A DNA stretch of 43,394 bases. Origin: Isohypsibius dastychi (taxonomy: Eukaryota > Tardigrada > Eutardigrada > Parachela > Isohypsibiidae). The notes beneath the pieces were generated by a model, which was not told where the DNA came from, ran no database searches, and worked only from the letters and a program-made list of their open reading frames with translations. The stretch lies in assembly GCA_034696485.1 (NCBI GenBank), contig JAQIWT010000058.1, positions 1-43,394 of the forward strand, written 5' to 3'. The position numbers and the translations under genes are program-made. Of this stretch, positions 1 to 9,305 are shown piece after piece. The stretch's first letter is position 1. Each line of letters starts with the position of its first letter.

Positions 1-34
1 TTTACTTCTACCGACAGTAGAGCCGATCTACCGA

Positions 35-704
35 TTACTTTACTCGGTAGATTTTTTTCTCTACCTGCCCAACGCTGTAAGAGTTGAGTATGCCTCTTAT
101 ACGTCCAGAGTCCAAATTCGCGCGTCGTGAAACCTCGGAGACCCAGGTGGGTTCTTGGTTTGTTTCTTCGATCGTCTCACCGTAACCAGAGACCGTCGGT
201 GATTCAGCAAAAAACTCGATGGAAAAAGTTGCGGCCGTGCTTTGGTCTGGGAACCGCACCCTCTTCAGAAGCTCATTTGTGTCCCCATTTGCTGACCAAC
301 TGTCGGCTGGAGCTGTGTCTGAAACCAACCGAAATAACGTTGCGTTCTGGATTTGTGTTCTGCTTGGACGTAAGAAACACATTAAGGTTCTTCGCGATCG
401 AAAACCAAATCTGACCTTGACTTCCAGAAAGGTTCTGGTTTTGTGCACTTGAACCATTGATGACGTAGTCAGCCCTCTGTCCTGTTGCGGCGGTCTTTTC
501 CGTTGGCAGCGAGCCGGGCAATACTGAGGTAACTGACGTAGAGAGCAAGAAATATCGTATAGGATGAGTCGATTGCACACTCAACGGCGAAAAAATTTCG
601 TTGGGACAATCACAGAATGCTAGATCCAGCTGCATCTGAAACAAGTTGGCGGTGTCCATGGATTCTTTACTCATGATTGCGAGATCTGCAGCTGCCCCTG
701 GCAC
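35..704 (-). pseudogene. Unidentified minus-strand coding-like ORFs (two frames)
   Basis: Two long overlapping open frames run on the minus strand, 704..273 (143 codons) and 580..35 (181 codons). The amino-acid composition of the first (S/T/N/Q-rich with a CDC triad) and of the C-terminal part of the second (E/T/S-rich) looks protein-like, as if the coding frame switches once near 300-400. I do not recognise a family. The opposite strand is also partly open, so strand assignment is uncertain. It could be the remains of a retroelement or of a host gene with a frameshift. Confidence 0.2.
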
Positions 705-991
705 CTCATTTGACAGACCGGCTCTTGCATGAGATTTATGGAGTTAACGTTTCAAGTCAATGGCATCGTGCACCCCAACATGTACCGAGTCACAGTACAG
801 ATTCGATTCTCTGGAACGTTTCCTGTGTGTTGCAAGAGAAAATCGTAATCCTTTCGATGTGAATTGTGCCATAAAACCTTGAAGAAGAATGGGAGTGCAG
901 CGTAAAATAAAATAAGTTGTATTGTTCAACAGAATCATCCCCGACGACTCGATTTTTGTTTTGCATTAAAAGTTCACTATATTTTGATCAG

Positions 992-1183
992 CTACTTCTG
1001 TACAAAACTGGCCAAGAATGGAATGCTCACTATACAGCATATGCAGAGACCGAGATAAACAAAGTCAGATAGAGTTAGCGTAAGTGTATTCTCCAGAAAT
1101 CTGGGAAATTCACGTTTTATCTTCACGTCGTCAGTCTGATCATCACCGGAAAACCACAGGGAATCTATCTGCTCTTGCCCCAT
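992..1183 (-). CDS. Small ORF ending in a membrane segment
   Basis: A 63-codon minus-strand ORF. The N-terminal half is polar and acidic (SGDDQTDD). The C-terminal third is one strongly hydrophobic stretch containing VYLGLCICCIVSIPFL, followed by three or four residues and a stop, like a tail anchor or the last exon of a membrane protein. It has no recognised family. The DNA around the VYLGL codons resembles that under a second small ORF at 12807-13001, suggesting both come from one repeated element. No splice-linked upstream exon was established. Confidence 0.25.
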   Translation of the reverse strand: MGQEQIDSLWFSGDDQTDDVKIKREFPRFLENTLTLTLSDFVYLGLCICCIVSIPFLASFVQK

Positions 1184-1235
1184 TTCAAGCTCGAAAACTT
1201 CGCGTACATTAGGAGCTTCTTTTTGACCTGAATAT

Positions 1236-1481
1236 CACTCGGTCTTACCGAGTGTTGTTAGTGACTGGGCTCTAACAGTCACTTTTTACCAATCAGACCT
1301 ATACTTCTCAAACCCCGCTGCTAGTCACGTGCATGGCGCACGTGAGTAGCGGCATCTATAGTCCAGCCCTGTTTTCGACAGCGACAGGGTCGGCTTGGGA
1401 TCAGTAAGGCGTCTTGTTCTACTTCCCAAGCCCGTACCTGTCATTTTAGGCGTGTACTGTTGAGACGCAGTTGACTGCGTC
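1236..1481. other. Cluster of six consecutive stem-loops
   Basis: Six inverted repeats follow one another: 1236-1254 (8-bp stem, 3-nt loop), 1260-1283 (8-bp stem, 8-nt loop), 1317-1353 (16-bp stem with one mismatch and one GU, 5-nt loop), 1367-1389 (6-bp stem), 1392-1432 (9-bp stem) and 1464-1481 (8-bp perfect stem, 2-nt loop). They end about 100 bp before the forkhead-like ATG at 1585. The last hairpin lies in a roughly 57-bp degenerate direct repeat (the ACTGTCTCACC and ATCGTCTCACC words). This could be a structured RNA, a folded 5' UTR or the terminus of a mobile element. I recognise no Rfam family. Confidence 0.6.
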
Positions 1482-1584
1482 ACACTGTCTCACCGCCTTC
1501 CATTTTCTTTGTTGAAAAGTTCGTTCTGTGCGTCGCATCGTCTCACCACCTTTAATTTTCCAGTTTGAATAATCCGTTCTCGAA

Positions 1585-1908
1585 ATGACCGATTCTTTTG
1601 AAACTTTGAAACCCGCTTTCACCAGCAAGGATTTGATTATCAGAACACTGCAAGCCAGCTCATCCAGGAGTCTAACTGTTCAGGAAATTTATGGAAGCAT
1701 TGCGGGGGAATTCCAGTATTATGCACTGAACAATGGGTACTGGAAGCAGAGTATCGAGGATGCTCTGTACAAGTACAAATGTTTTATTCGTACTGGGATT
1801 CCAGCCTGGACACATTGTTCATGGCGGCTCAATCTGGAATTGCTGTCAGCATCTTCTTCTACGCGTGAGTGTAACGCAGATATGGTTTTACGATGGCTTG
1901 TAGAATAA
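1585..1908 (+). CDS. Divergent forkhead-domain-only protein
   Basis: A 107-codon ORF in which residues 9 to about 75 follow the forkhead (winged-helix) pattern: K-P at 9-10, L-I-x-x-x-L-Q, S-L-T-V-Q-E-I-Y, F-Q-Y-Y, then W-K-Q-S-I and C-F-I-R, with S-W-R-L where FOX proteins have S-Y-W-T-L. In FOX proteins the recognition helix reads W-Q-N-S-I-R-H and its Asn and His contact bases. Here it reads W-K-Q-S-I-E-D, so the basic residues are replaced by acidic ones, and canonical DNA binding is unlikely (inference). There is almost nothing outside the domain. The ATG at 1585 was chosen because it opens just before the domain. It could be a single-exon gene, one exon of a larger gene, or a decaying paralogue. 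Confidence 0.55.
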   Translation: MTDSFETLKPAFTSKDLIIRTLQASSSRSLTVQEIYGSIAGEFQYYALNNGYWKQSIEDALYKYKCFIRTGIPAWTHCSWRLNLELLSASSSTRECNADMVLRWLVE

Positions 1909-2433
1909 AAACTTAGGAAGTGTGCCGTTACTTGAAAATTCATATAGTGTTGCGACTGGCTTTGACTCATTAGATTGGACTTATTTGATTGAAGTAATTC
2001 ATATGATTATAGCATTCTTACTCAGTTTCAGTGCCTATTGATTCCAGATACTAATTTGATGTCACTTCTGAACGTTGGCTTAATTAATTTGAAAGTTACT
2101 GAAGAGTCGTTGTTTTGTAAAACAAAGTTTGTTCAAGCGTATTTCGAGTTATAGATTATTTGCATCGTTTCAGTTTGTTGTTGTTTACGTGTGGGTTAAA
2201 GAGTTAACCAGCGCCGAACCAGGCTGCGGCACAACGATTTTCTTTCACTGTGATTTGATCATCATACAGGTCGAAATAGTGCTGCGACCGATTCTGACTC
2301 GCCCAGAATTGTGCTGGCTACGCTGAAAACTGCTCATGCGTTGTTTCAACATTATAAGTAGATTTTAGCTGATGTTTGCTTGAGGGAAATTCGTTTGGTG
2401 TCACTCTTCAATTGAACCGTTTTCCTAACAAGC
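1909..2433. other. Intergenic stretch, no feature seen
   Basis: AT-rich sequence with only short ORFs in any frame (the longest, 2129-2326, is Val/Phe-rich without recognisable features). No repeat, hairpin or RNA gene was identified. Confidence 0.4.
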
Positions 2434-3061
2434 ATGAATGTTGGCCAATTAACTCGAAAGAAACGAAAAATGCGTTATCCTAAAAGATCAACTCAGTTTA
2501 GGCGTGTTTCGAGTCACCGAGTTAAGCAGAATCTCGAGAAACAGGTGCTGGATGAAAGGCAATCGAGCTTGCGGAGCAGTGCGGACAGGCTCATTGTTTA
2601 TCAGATATCACATATTCAGATGAAAGAACTTTGAGAAAACCTAGATCAGAAAATGAAATATGTGCTTATTAGCAACTGCATATCGAAAAAAACAACAGAA
2701 ACTAAAGGAAATGAGTAAATGTTAGAAGATCAAAAGAGTTGGAGAACTGGAAGAGAAATATGGGACATTTTCAATAGTTAACGGTCAAATTTCCGGACTG
2801 GAATCTCTGAAAGAAGTTTGTGAAGAATGGAAGGCTTGCGATTGTTGTATGGTTGTAACGATCATTGATAATCTAGAATTGAATGCTGATGCGAATCATG
2901 ATTATTTGCAACCGAATGCCTTACTCTGTTCGAGATGTTTCAGTTTCGTCCCATCAGCCCCATTATGTGAATACAGTTATGATAAAAACCATCTTTATGA
3001 AGTGATGGCTACAAGCACCGATCATGGCTTTGTTGAATTTATTACTCCCGTTCAGTTTTGA
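2434..3061 (+). CDS. Unidentified two-exon-like coding region
   Basis: Two plus-strand coding-like segments. The first, 2434-2634, is very basic at its start (RKKRKMR) and then Gln/Glu-rich, helical-looking. The second can start after the acceptor TGTTAG at 2725 and runs open from 2726 to the stop at 3061. It contains a charged helical stretch (VGELEEKYG) and two close Cys clusters (C-D-C-C and C-S-R-C), hinting at metal binding. The junction between the two could not be fixed: the first ORF has a stop at 2632-2634 and no clear donor in phase. No family is recognised. It could be a pseudogene like its neighbours. Confidence 0.3.
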
Positions 3062-3312
3062 CGACGGACGGCAGTATCCAGAATATTCTCCAAAAACACG
3101 CACCAAGTAACACCGGTAGCAACGACATCGCTAATGATGTGATGGAAAATTATGATCAGAGTTGTGCGGGGTATTGCGTTGTGACTGATTTGCTTTTTCT
3201 CAAAATCGTCACACTTTCGCCCTGTTACTTATCGTCATTGGATTTCTAGAATGCAGTTTCAAGTTTTTCGGTGGCCGAAAATCCAGCGCCATTTCATTTC
3301 CTGCTCAAAAGA

Positions 3313-3641
3313 TTTTCTAAAGTTTTCCCGCCCTTGCTCCACAAATGTAGAGCATTATACCTTAGACACTTCCAATGGCAAATGGCGTATGATTGGGAGA
3401 AATATCAGATAAGAGCCAGTCTGAGTGAAGAAAAAAATTGAAAATCGAATTGGAAAAGAATGATCAGCGATTTCCGTTTCCATTTTCAGTGTGCAAAATG
3501 GTAGTACATTTCGTCAGTTCGTTTTTTTACTCCCGTTTTTTAAGTTGTAATAAATCAACAAAAATGAACAAAATTTCTCTTCCGAATTACCTCATAAGAA
3601 AAACTGATGCAGATCTCTAGTGATATTAAGAATCATAATTC
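3313..3641. repeat. Tandem duplication, copy 1 (329 bp)
   Basis: This 329-bp block recurs at 3672-4000 with an offset of 359 bp. The copies are nearly identical: I see one substitution (CCCTTGC versus CCCTAGC). Each contains the same 60-codon plus-strand ORF, which I read as an incidental frame. On the minus strand the block is the downstream flank of the H3-like pseudogene. The near-identity implies a recent event or gene conversion. Confidence 0.9.
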
Positions 3642-3671
3642 GTTTGGCATGATCAGCATGATTTGGCATGC

Positions 3672-4000
3672 TTTTCTAAAGTTTTCCCGCCCTAGCTCCA
3701 CAAATGTAGAGCATTATACCTTAGACACTTCCAATGGCAAATGGCGTATGATTGGGAGAAATATCAGATAAGAGCCAGTCTGAGTGAAGAAAAAAATTGA
3801 AAATCGAATTGGAAAAGAATGATCAGCGATTTCCGTTTCCATTTTCAGTGTGCAAAATGGTAGTACATTTCGTCAGTTCGTTTTTTTACTCCCGTTTTTT
3901 AAGTTGTAATAAATCAACAAAAATGAACAAAATTTCTCTTCCGAATTACCTCATAAGAAAAACTGATGCAGATCTCTAGTGATATTAAGAATCATAATTC
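3672..4000. repeat. Tandem duplication, copy 2 (329 bp)
   Basis: This is the second copy of the block at 3313-3641. The 30-bp spacer 3642-3671 contains GTTTGGCATGATCAGC, a word that also occurs at 4124-4139 inside exon 2 of the H3-like pseudogene. The duplicated unit therefore originally carried part of that exon, with an internal deletion, in addition to the flank. Confidence 0.9.
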
Positions 4001-4107
4001 TTCCCACCTTATCATAATCCATATCTTAATGAGATATGGATGAGATCATAATTCTTTATTAATGAGATCATAATTCTTCCCACCTTCTTCACATAATCCA
4101 TATCTTT
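3991..4107. repeat. Short tandem duplication of the H3-like 3' terminus
   Basis: The 20-bp word ATCATAATTCTTCCCACCTT occurs at 3991-4010 and again at 4067-4086 (offset 76 bp). It is followed in both cases by ATAATCCATATCTT within the next 20 bp. On the minus strand this duplicates the last codons of the H3-like pseudogene (K-D-M-D-Y onwards), lengthening its C-terminus with repeat-derived residues. A short inverted repeat around ATATCTTAATGAGATATGG lies between the copies. Confidence 0.75.
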
Positions 4108-4587
4108 CTGCATGACGGTGACTCGTTTGGCATGATCAGCGGCACTGTTAGCTGCTTCCAAATACTGGACCAAGTAGTTTTCCTCTTCATCCTACAGAAA
4201 ATTTTATATTAACAGTGAACTTCACAAGGCCCTTTTTTACATTCCTGAAGACATGAGGCAGCTGCCTGGAGAAAACGAACACCCGGCTTGCGTTCATTTG
4301 CAATCTCCCGAACCAAACGCGCGAAGCTTGGTTTCGGATTCAGTAATTCCGTCGACTTCTTGTATTCGATGATCTCTTTGGGGGACTTTGTACCCCGTTT
4401 GGTCTTCGTTTCTTGGGAGCAACAGGTTCCTCCCGTGCAGTTCAGTGTTTTGAGTCGCCATCAACTGCTTCCTGTTCCAAGGCCTCTTCATGCCCAGTCC
4501 GAGACACACTCCCGGCTTCACAAGCTGCTTCTCGGGTACTTCCCCTCCAGGTGCTTTTCCAGGCTTAGTTTTTTTATTTCGGGCCAT
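4012..4587 (-). pseudogene. Histone H3 / CenH3-like pseudogene with a retained intron
   Basis: The minus strand opens with ATG at 4587 and M-A-R-N-K-K-T, then V-P-E-K-Q-L, close to the H3 tail pattern. In another frame comes E-I-I-E-Y-K-K-S-T-E-L-L and L-V-R-E-I-A-N-E, aligning with the H3 alpha-N and alpha-1 region. After a 49-bp intron (GT at 4240, TAG ending at 4192) exon 2 gives E-N-Y-L-V-Q-Y-L-E and H-A-K-R-V-T-V-M-Q-K-D, the alpha-2/alpha-3 region of H3 (YLV, HAKRVTIMPKD). The long tail and divergent core suggest a centromeric-type or variant H3 rather than canonical H3 (inference). At least two frame changes and one stop in exon 1, plus a splice-phase mismatch, mark it as a pseudogene. 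The retained intron argues against retrocopying. The 3' end is duplicated downstream. Confidence 0.75.
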
Positions 4588-4619
4588 CTCCAAATATTGA
4601 GAACGCTAGTACGAATGTT

Positions 4620-5040
4620 GCCAAAAACGCTCTTACTTAACACGTTAATGCTATTACAGCAACTTTCGAGTTTGAAATTATCATATTTAAACGCTGTTAC
4701 TTACATCTGAACACATCCACTTTCAAAATAACAAATCCACCGGTAATCGCAGCAAAAATATCAACGAAGTCCAGAAACAAACAAAGCAACTCTAGACCAA
4801 TGTTTGAAACGATTCACGGTCCACAACACATCACCGACTGACTGATGTGAGAGCACGAGCGCAGAGGGGAGTGTACACAGAGGGGAGTGCCTGACCAGCG
4901 GATTTTTCAGTTGAAAGGCTACTATGCTATTTTTCATGGACACACAAGTCAACACACGCGGAAATGCAGTAAACAGTCTTTGAGCTACCGATCCGGCAGT
5001 TTGTTTCGAGGTGCCGACACTGCTCGCTTCCATCCCAAAA
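4620..5040. other. Intergenic stretch, no gene recognised
   Basis: Open frames exist on both strands (for example 4761-5033 minus, 90 codons) but they mirror each other and show no motif. GAGGGGAGTG is repeated at 4865-4874 and 4880-4889. No other structure was seen. Confidence 0.3.
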
Positions 5041-5654
5041 TGGTATTTTGCTACGTATGCTCAGCGTCCATAGAAGATTCGGATCCAGAGTTGCGAGCGA
5101 TTGTGTTTGAAGGCTGCTTGTTGATTATCAATGTTGTTCTAAATTAGCTACAAAACCACTAGCCTTAAAATTTCAGAATGTTTTCAAACGACAAGTCCGT
5201 AGAGGTGTCACAGTTTTTGTCACCTCCACTGAGTGTACAGGCTTGGATTTATGCCGTGATGATCTCTCCCGACTTGCAGAGCGCAATTTAAGTCGATTTC
5301 ACGAGTGCGGCAAAGCTGGATTCAACTTCACAGGTATTGAAGATGCTTGTGGTTCAACCAGATCACAAATTTAAACCTGTTGCATTAGATTCCTTAGACG
5401 TTATGGACTCCTGTGACGAGGGAGGAGTAGCTTCAGGAGAGAGCGAAGAAGAGGACACCTCTAAGGACTCTTCTGGGAGTGATGTTATCGAATCTCAGGT
5501 TATGGAAAGTTATTTCAAAAGACGCGCAAATGGTTCTCAAATAATATTTGAAGCATTAAAAGCAACCTTCGAACAGAATGATCAGGAAGAGGAAGAAGGA
5601 GATACAACGCCCATATCGCATTGTCGAGCTATGGAAATCGAGGTTGGTTTATAA
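5041..5654 (+). CDS. Unidentified acidic protein, probable spliced exons
   Basis: An ATG at 5041 opens a frame beginning M-V-F-C-Y-V-C-S-A-S, with a C-x2-C pair. A possible donor GTGTTT at 5102 and acceptor TTTCAG at about 5176 would join it in phase to a second open segment containing V-F-V-T-S-T-E-C-T-G and F-H-E-C-G-K. A third segment, from about 5337 to the stop at 5654, is strongly acidic and serine-rich (G-E-S-E-E-E-D, Q-E-E-E-E-G-D). The joint between the second and third segments is ambiguous because two frames look equally protein-like around 5180-5330. One of them contains a stop. No family is recognised; Cys pairs plus an acidic tract would suit a nuclear protein (inference). Confidence 0.35.
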
Positions 5655-6036
5655 TTTCTGTGAATATACATGCAATGCATGTTTTATTACTGTAGACAGA
5701 CTCAGCATTTGCAACTGTCCGATAAAACAGCGTTCTAAGGAGTAATCCTCTTTTTTTTTTGAATCGAATCCCACCTCTATCTAACCTTGATCACAGCTTA
5801 TTTGGGGAGAGTAACCACCCGTGCAAAATATTCTTTAAAAATCAGGAGCGAGGATAACATGAACTCTTTGATATGCTCCAACATCAGTCATGAAGAGGAA
5901 TACTGCATTTTTCGTCCACACAAAAATCCAAGTGTAGTGTTCCTCATTACTCGATAAGTATAACAGTATTTTCATACTTCGTGTCCCATCATTAGAAACA
6001 ATTAAAATTTTAGATTTGACAAAGAAATGTGTTTTG
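5655..6036. other. Intergenic stretch, no feature seen
   Basis: AT-rich sequence with a T10 run at about 5751-5760. The only sizeable ORF (5835-6089 minus) has no recognisable feature. Confidence 0.35.
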
Positions 6037-7477
6037 TCAGTCTTGTGCGAAATCTCCACTGTAATAACGGCGAGAGAGCAGCATACCAAAAAAACTCATC
6101 ATTTCGGCCCAGTTTGAGTCCTGACCTGTGGCTGTGTCGGTTTCGGCTCCAAGCTCAGCACCCTCGTTTTTGCCAGGGTTGTTGGTTGGGAAGCCGACAG
6201 TGGGAGCCATGTTGTAAAAAACTCGATGCGTAGAAGTTTTGCCGAATTCCATAACGTTCTATTCTTCTTTGAGTTGAACGACCATCTCTTCTTCGTTCGA
6301 CGTTACTCGATTGTTCCTGTACATAGAGACAAAATTCACCGTTTTCGACGGCCCACAGCAAGAAAGTTTGAATCTCTAAAATCCAGCCCCAAATAAGAGA
6401 CGAGGAGCTGCAGTTTCTTAAAATTTAGCTCAGTCATATTCTTTGACGTGTGTTTGGGATCGATGGACTACTTCGGCATGCTAATCATCCCACCAAGCAT
6501 GAGAATCTGCCGTTCACGCCATGAAGTGCTGGTAGATGATGCACAATGGAGTGCACGTACGTCGCCATCCACTACACATCGAAATGCGTGTACATCCTTC
6601 GCGGCGTACATATTTTTTCTGTTGACCCTCAAGTTCTTGAACAAATCTCCCAAGAGGACTGGACTTCACGTTGTAAATGACTGCTTAAAAAGGCGAGTAT
6701 CACTACCCCCCATCGAGAGATATGAAAACGTCAGCGATGCCGCAAACAAAGGAGACATCTTTTCCGTGTTTTTCTTTCACCTTTTCCACGTTTGGCATTT
6801 CGGTTCCAATCTGATCTGTTTGAAGAACAGTGCAAGTATTAGTGCACCGAAAAATGACGTCTTTTTCACCATCCGCGGTATTCTTGGTGTCCACAATACC
6901 AGTCTGCGAGAGCTGTTGATCCAGCAAAACTATGTTTCCGAGCGCACTCGCATTAGCTGGAATTCCAACAGAAGTGACTGTCTGATTTGGTGCAGGGGCA
7001 CTGGTTGCTCCCAAGGTTGATTCCATTGTTTTACCCGAACCTTCCCTGAAAATTCATGCTTGCGTGTCATGCTCGCGAACGTCATGCTTGAGATGTCTCC
7101 ATTTCTCCTGGCCTGTCCGAATTTGGGGCTTGTAAGAAGAAAAGAAAAAGAGAAACCATGGTTACCAAGTGACTTACTCATTCGAATTTCACACTCAAGA
7201 CTGCGGACGAACGCAAAGTCCGAAGACTGGAGGGTCGGCTTTCTCGACGAATGGTTCCTTCGTTGGCTCTCTCAAACAGTTCTGTTAAATCTCGCAGAAT
7301 CAAATATTCAATGATGCAGCGGCACTCCAGCGTTAAGTTGTCTTCTCGGTAGCCAAGAGTTCTTTGAAGAGCTTTGCTTATCTGAGCCTCGGTGGTATGA
7401 GAGAACGGAGCGTGGTCAATGAACGACATGACTGAGCTCGGGATATTCGGCTGCAGTTTTACGAATCTGAACCCCAC
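6037..7477 (-). pseudogene. Unidentified spliced minus-strand gene remnant
   Basis: Several minus-strand segments look coding. 7477-7178 is helical and Leu/Glu-rich (L-T-E-L-F-E-R-A-N-E). It ends at a near-perfect donor, GTAAGT at about 7180, and the acceptor TTTTCAG near 7050 leads into 7026-6703 (M-E-S-T-L-G-A-T-S, later S-F-V-C-G-I-A-D-V-F). Further open pieces lie at 6653-6468 (M-G-D-L-F-K-N-L) and 6252-6037 (M-E-F-G-K-T-S-T, then N-W-A-E-M-M-S-F-F). The first splice would put the second exon in a frame stopped by TGA, so the gene is broken or my junction is wrong. I do not recognise the protein. It may belong to a host paralogue or to a virus-like element. Confidence 0.3.
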
Positions 7478-7499
7478 GGATACGAACTACGTATCGTAA

Positions 7500-9305
7500 T
7501 GTGGTATCCAGGTCTGCAGTGTCCTGAGGTTTATTGTGTTCCTTCCTCTTGGTACAGTTTCAATCCACCTTGACCGATAGGCTTAGTTATTTCGAACCAG
7601 GGCGTACCGCTTGCATGGCTGACCGCAGTCGAATTCGCATGTCTAGCGTTGTTGAAGACTAACCTGGTCTCAGACTCACATGAGAGTTGGTATAACTGAC
7701 CAGGTCTAATGGTCAAACGGCTCTGGTACCGCAGGGCAGTTTCGGGCAACTATACTGAACATCTACGAAACATGCCGAGAGGAATCGAATGGAAATTTTG
7801 AAGTCGGTCACGTCATCAATGTCAGCGGAAATCCTTATGGAGTTGTACATGGGGGAAAACATGAAACATCTTAATCTTATTGACTACTGACGAGGACCGA
7901 AGCAGGAACATCGTGCAGATTCGACGCCAAACAAAACAAAGTGGGATCATGGATTACAACTCAGTCAGATAAAGTATTTAGCTCCTTCACCAAAGAGGTC
8001 ACATTGGAGCAGGACTGTTCAGACTGTCTTATCATGAGGGTAGCCGGTAAACTCGAGGGCAACCGGGAACGGGAACAGTAATTGCTGACGACATCACTTT
8101 TTTATGGGGAACAAACGCCGAGGTAACCAAGACCAACTGCAGGATGGAAACCACCACTTTTTTGCAAGTAGAGTTCTTAAAAACACATGGAGGGAACATA
8201 AGAATTTGGGATTCGGCTCTAAAAATTGACCTACTGTTGGGAGTCACGCCAACAGACAACTCCTGCGTGTCAATTGTTACGGCCTTCGCAGTACAACGTT
8301 TCGTCAGCAACGCCTTTGTTTCCCTCAAACCACTTAAAAAGCTCTTCAACCAATAATGCGAGGAATCGACGCCAAGCAGAAAGAAATTCATGTTATGCGG
8401 CACAACAAGACGTGATGTTAACAGCTAACCTGTCACAAGAACTAAAAAGGGCACTGGTAGCCCAGAGTCTCCAAATTCGGAACAACATGCGAGGTCGCTT
8501 TCCATTGCAGCCATCAAATTATGCGAAGTCAGCAGTATCCACATACGAGCTGATTGATGAACAACCAGTAAGCTACAGCATGCGCCTAGCGACGATGCTA
8601 GTAGGGTAACAAACCTCGTCAGCCTTACAGCCCACTCCGAGTATCAGGACCTCACAGAGGACCCAACAGAATTCAAGACATAAACGAGGTCTGCCAACAG
8701 GACCGCATGCCCGATTCATCACGAGCCCCACCCACCCCACCTGAACACCCTACATCTGATGTGAGCAGCGGCGTCAACTGCCCCTCTCGGGAATCGCCCA
8801 ATCAACCAGGCTTTTTGGAAAGGCAGACGGCGCTGAGTGGGTTTCTTCGGGAACGTCAGAACAGTCAATGGACCAGTTACCGTAGTTACAACACAGATAC
8901 CATTACCAACGGAAAAATCGACTTACACTCACAAACCCGTTTGTCTGTTCGATCAAAATGTTATGGACGCGTCTCAGCATGCATTCCAACAAAGAGAAGA
9001 TGTCGCGTTTAACTAATAATCTGCACATGCGGATGTGCATACTAAAATGCGCTTGATTTCATATCTCAAACCATGACTAACTTGATTGCCCTCAGCCTTC
9101 GGCTCAATGACATCAGCTCCTGACCCTGAGATGCTACTTATACATTTTGGGCTTCTTCATCGATACCTGTTTTACTCTTAAGTTTAATTTCCACTGTTCT
9201 CTTCTGCGTGACTTTACATCTCTTCTTTTTCGTCCTTACTAACAGCTCCACGATTAAATAGTTTTTGATCACTCGTCCGTTCATCTTCGTTTCCATACAT
9301 AAGAA
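7500..9305. other. Stretch with weak plus-strand coding signal
   Basis: Plus-strand frames at about 7741-7880 (containing H-V-I-N-V-S-G-N-P-Y-G-V-V-H-G-G), 8075-8356 (I-T-F-L-W-G-T-N-A-E-V-T) and 8226-8609 look protein-like but break repeatedly between frames. The Cys/Asn/Thr content would suit an envelope-type or other mobile-element protein, but no motif identifies it. From 8610 to 9305 I see nothing beyond short ORFs. Confidence 0.2.

Noticed and set aside
1236-1440. CRISPR array or tRNA cluster
   Set aside because: The hairpins have different sequences and spacing and no repeated spacer architecture. None folds as a cloverleaf or has the conserved T-arm sequence.
3438-3979. Two identical 60-codon ORFs at 3438-3620 and 3797-3979 as a duplicated gene
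   Set aside because: They are identical because the underlying DNA is a recent duplication of the histone pseudogene's flank. No motif or independent conservation supports coding.
4288-4710. 140-codon plus-strand ORF
   Set aside because: It is antisense to the histone-like exon, whose match to H3 spans two exons.
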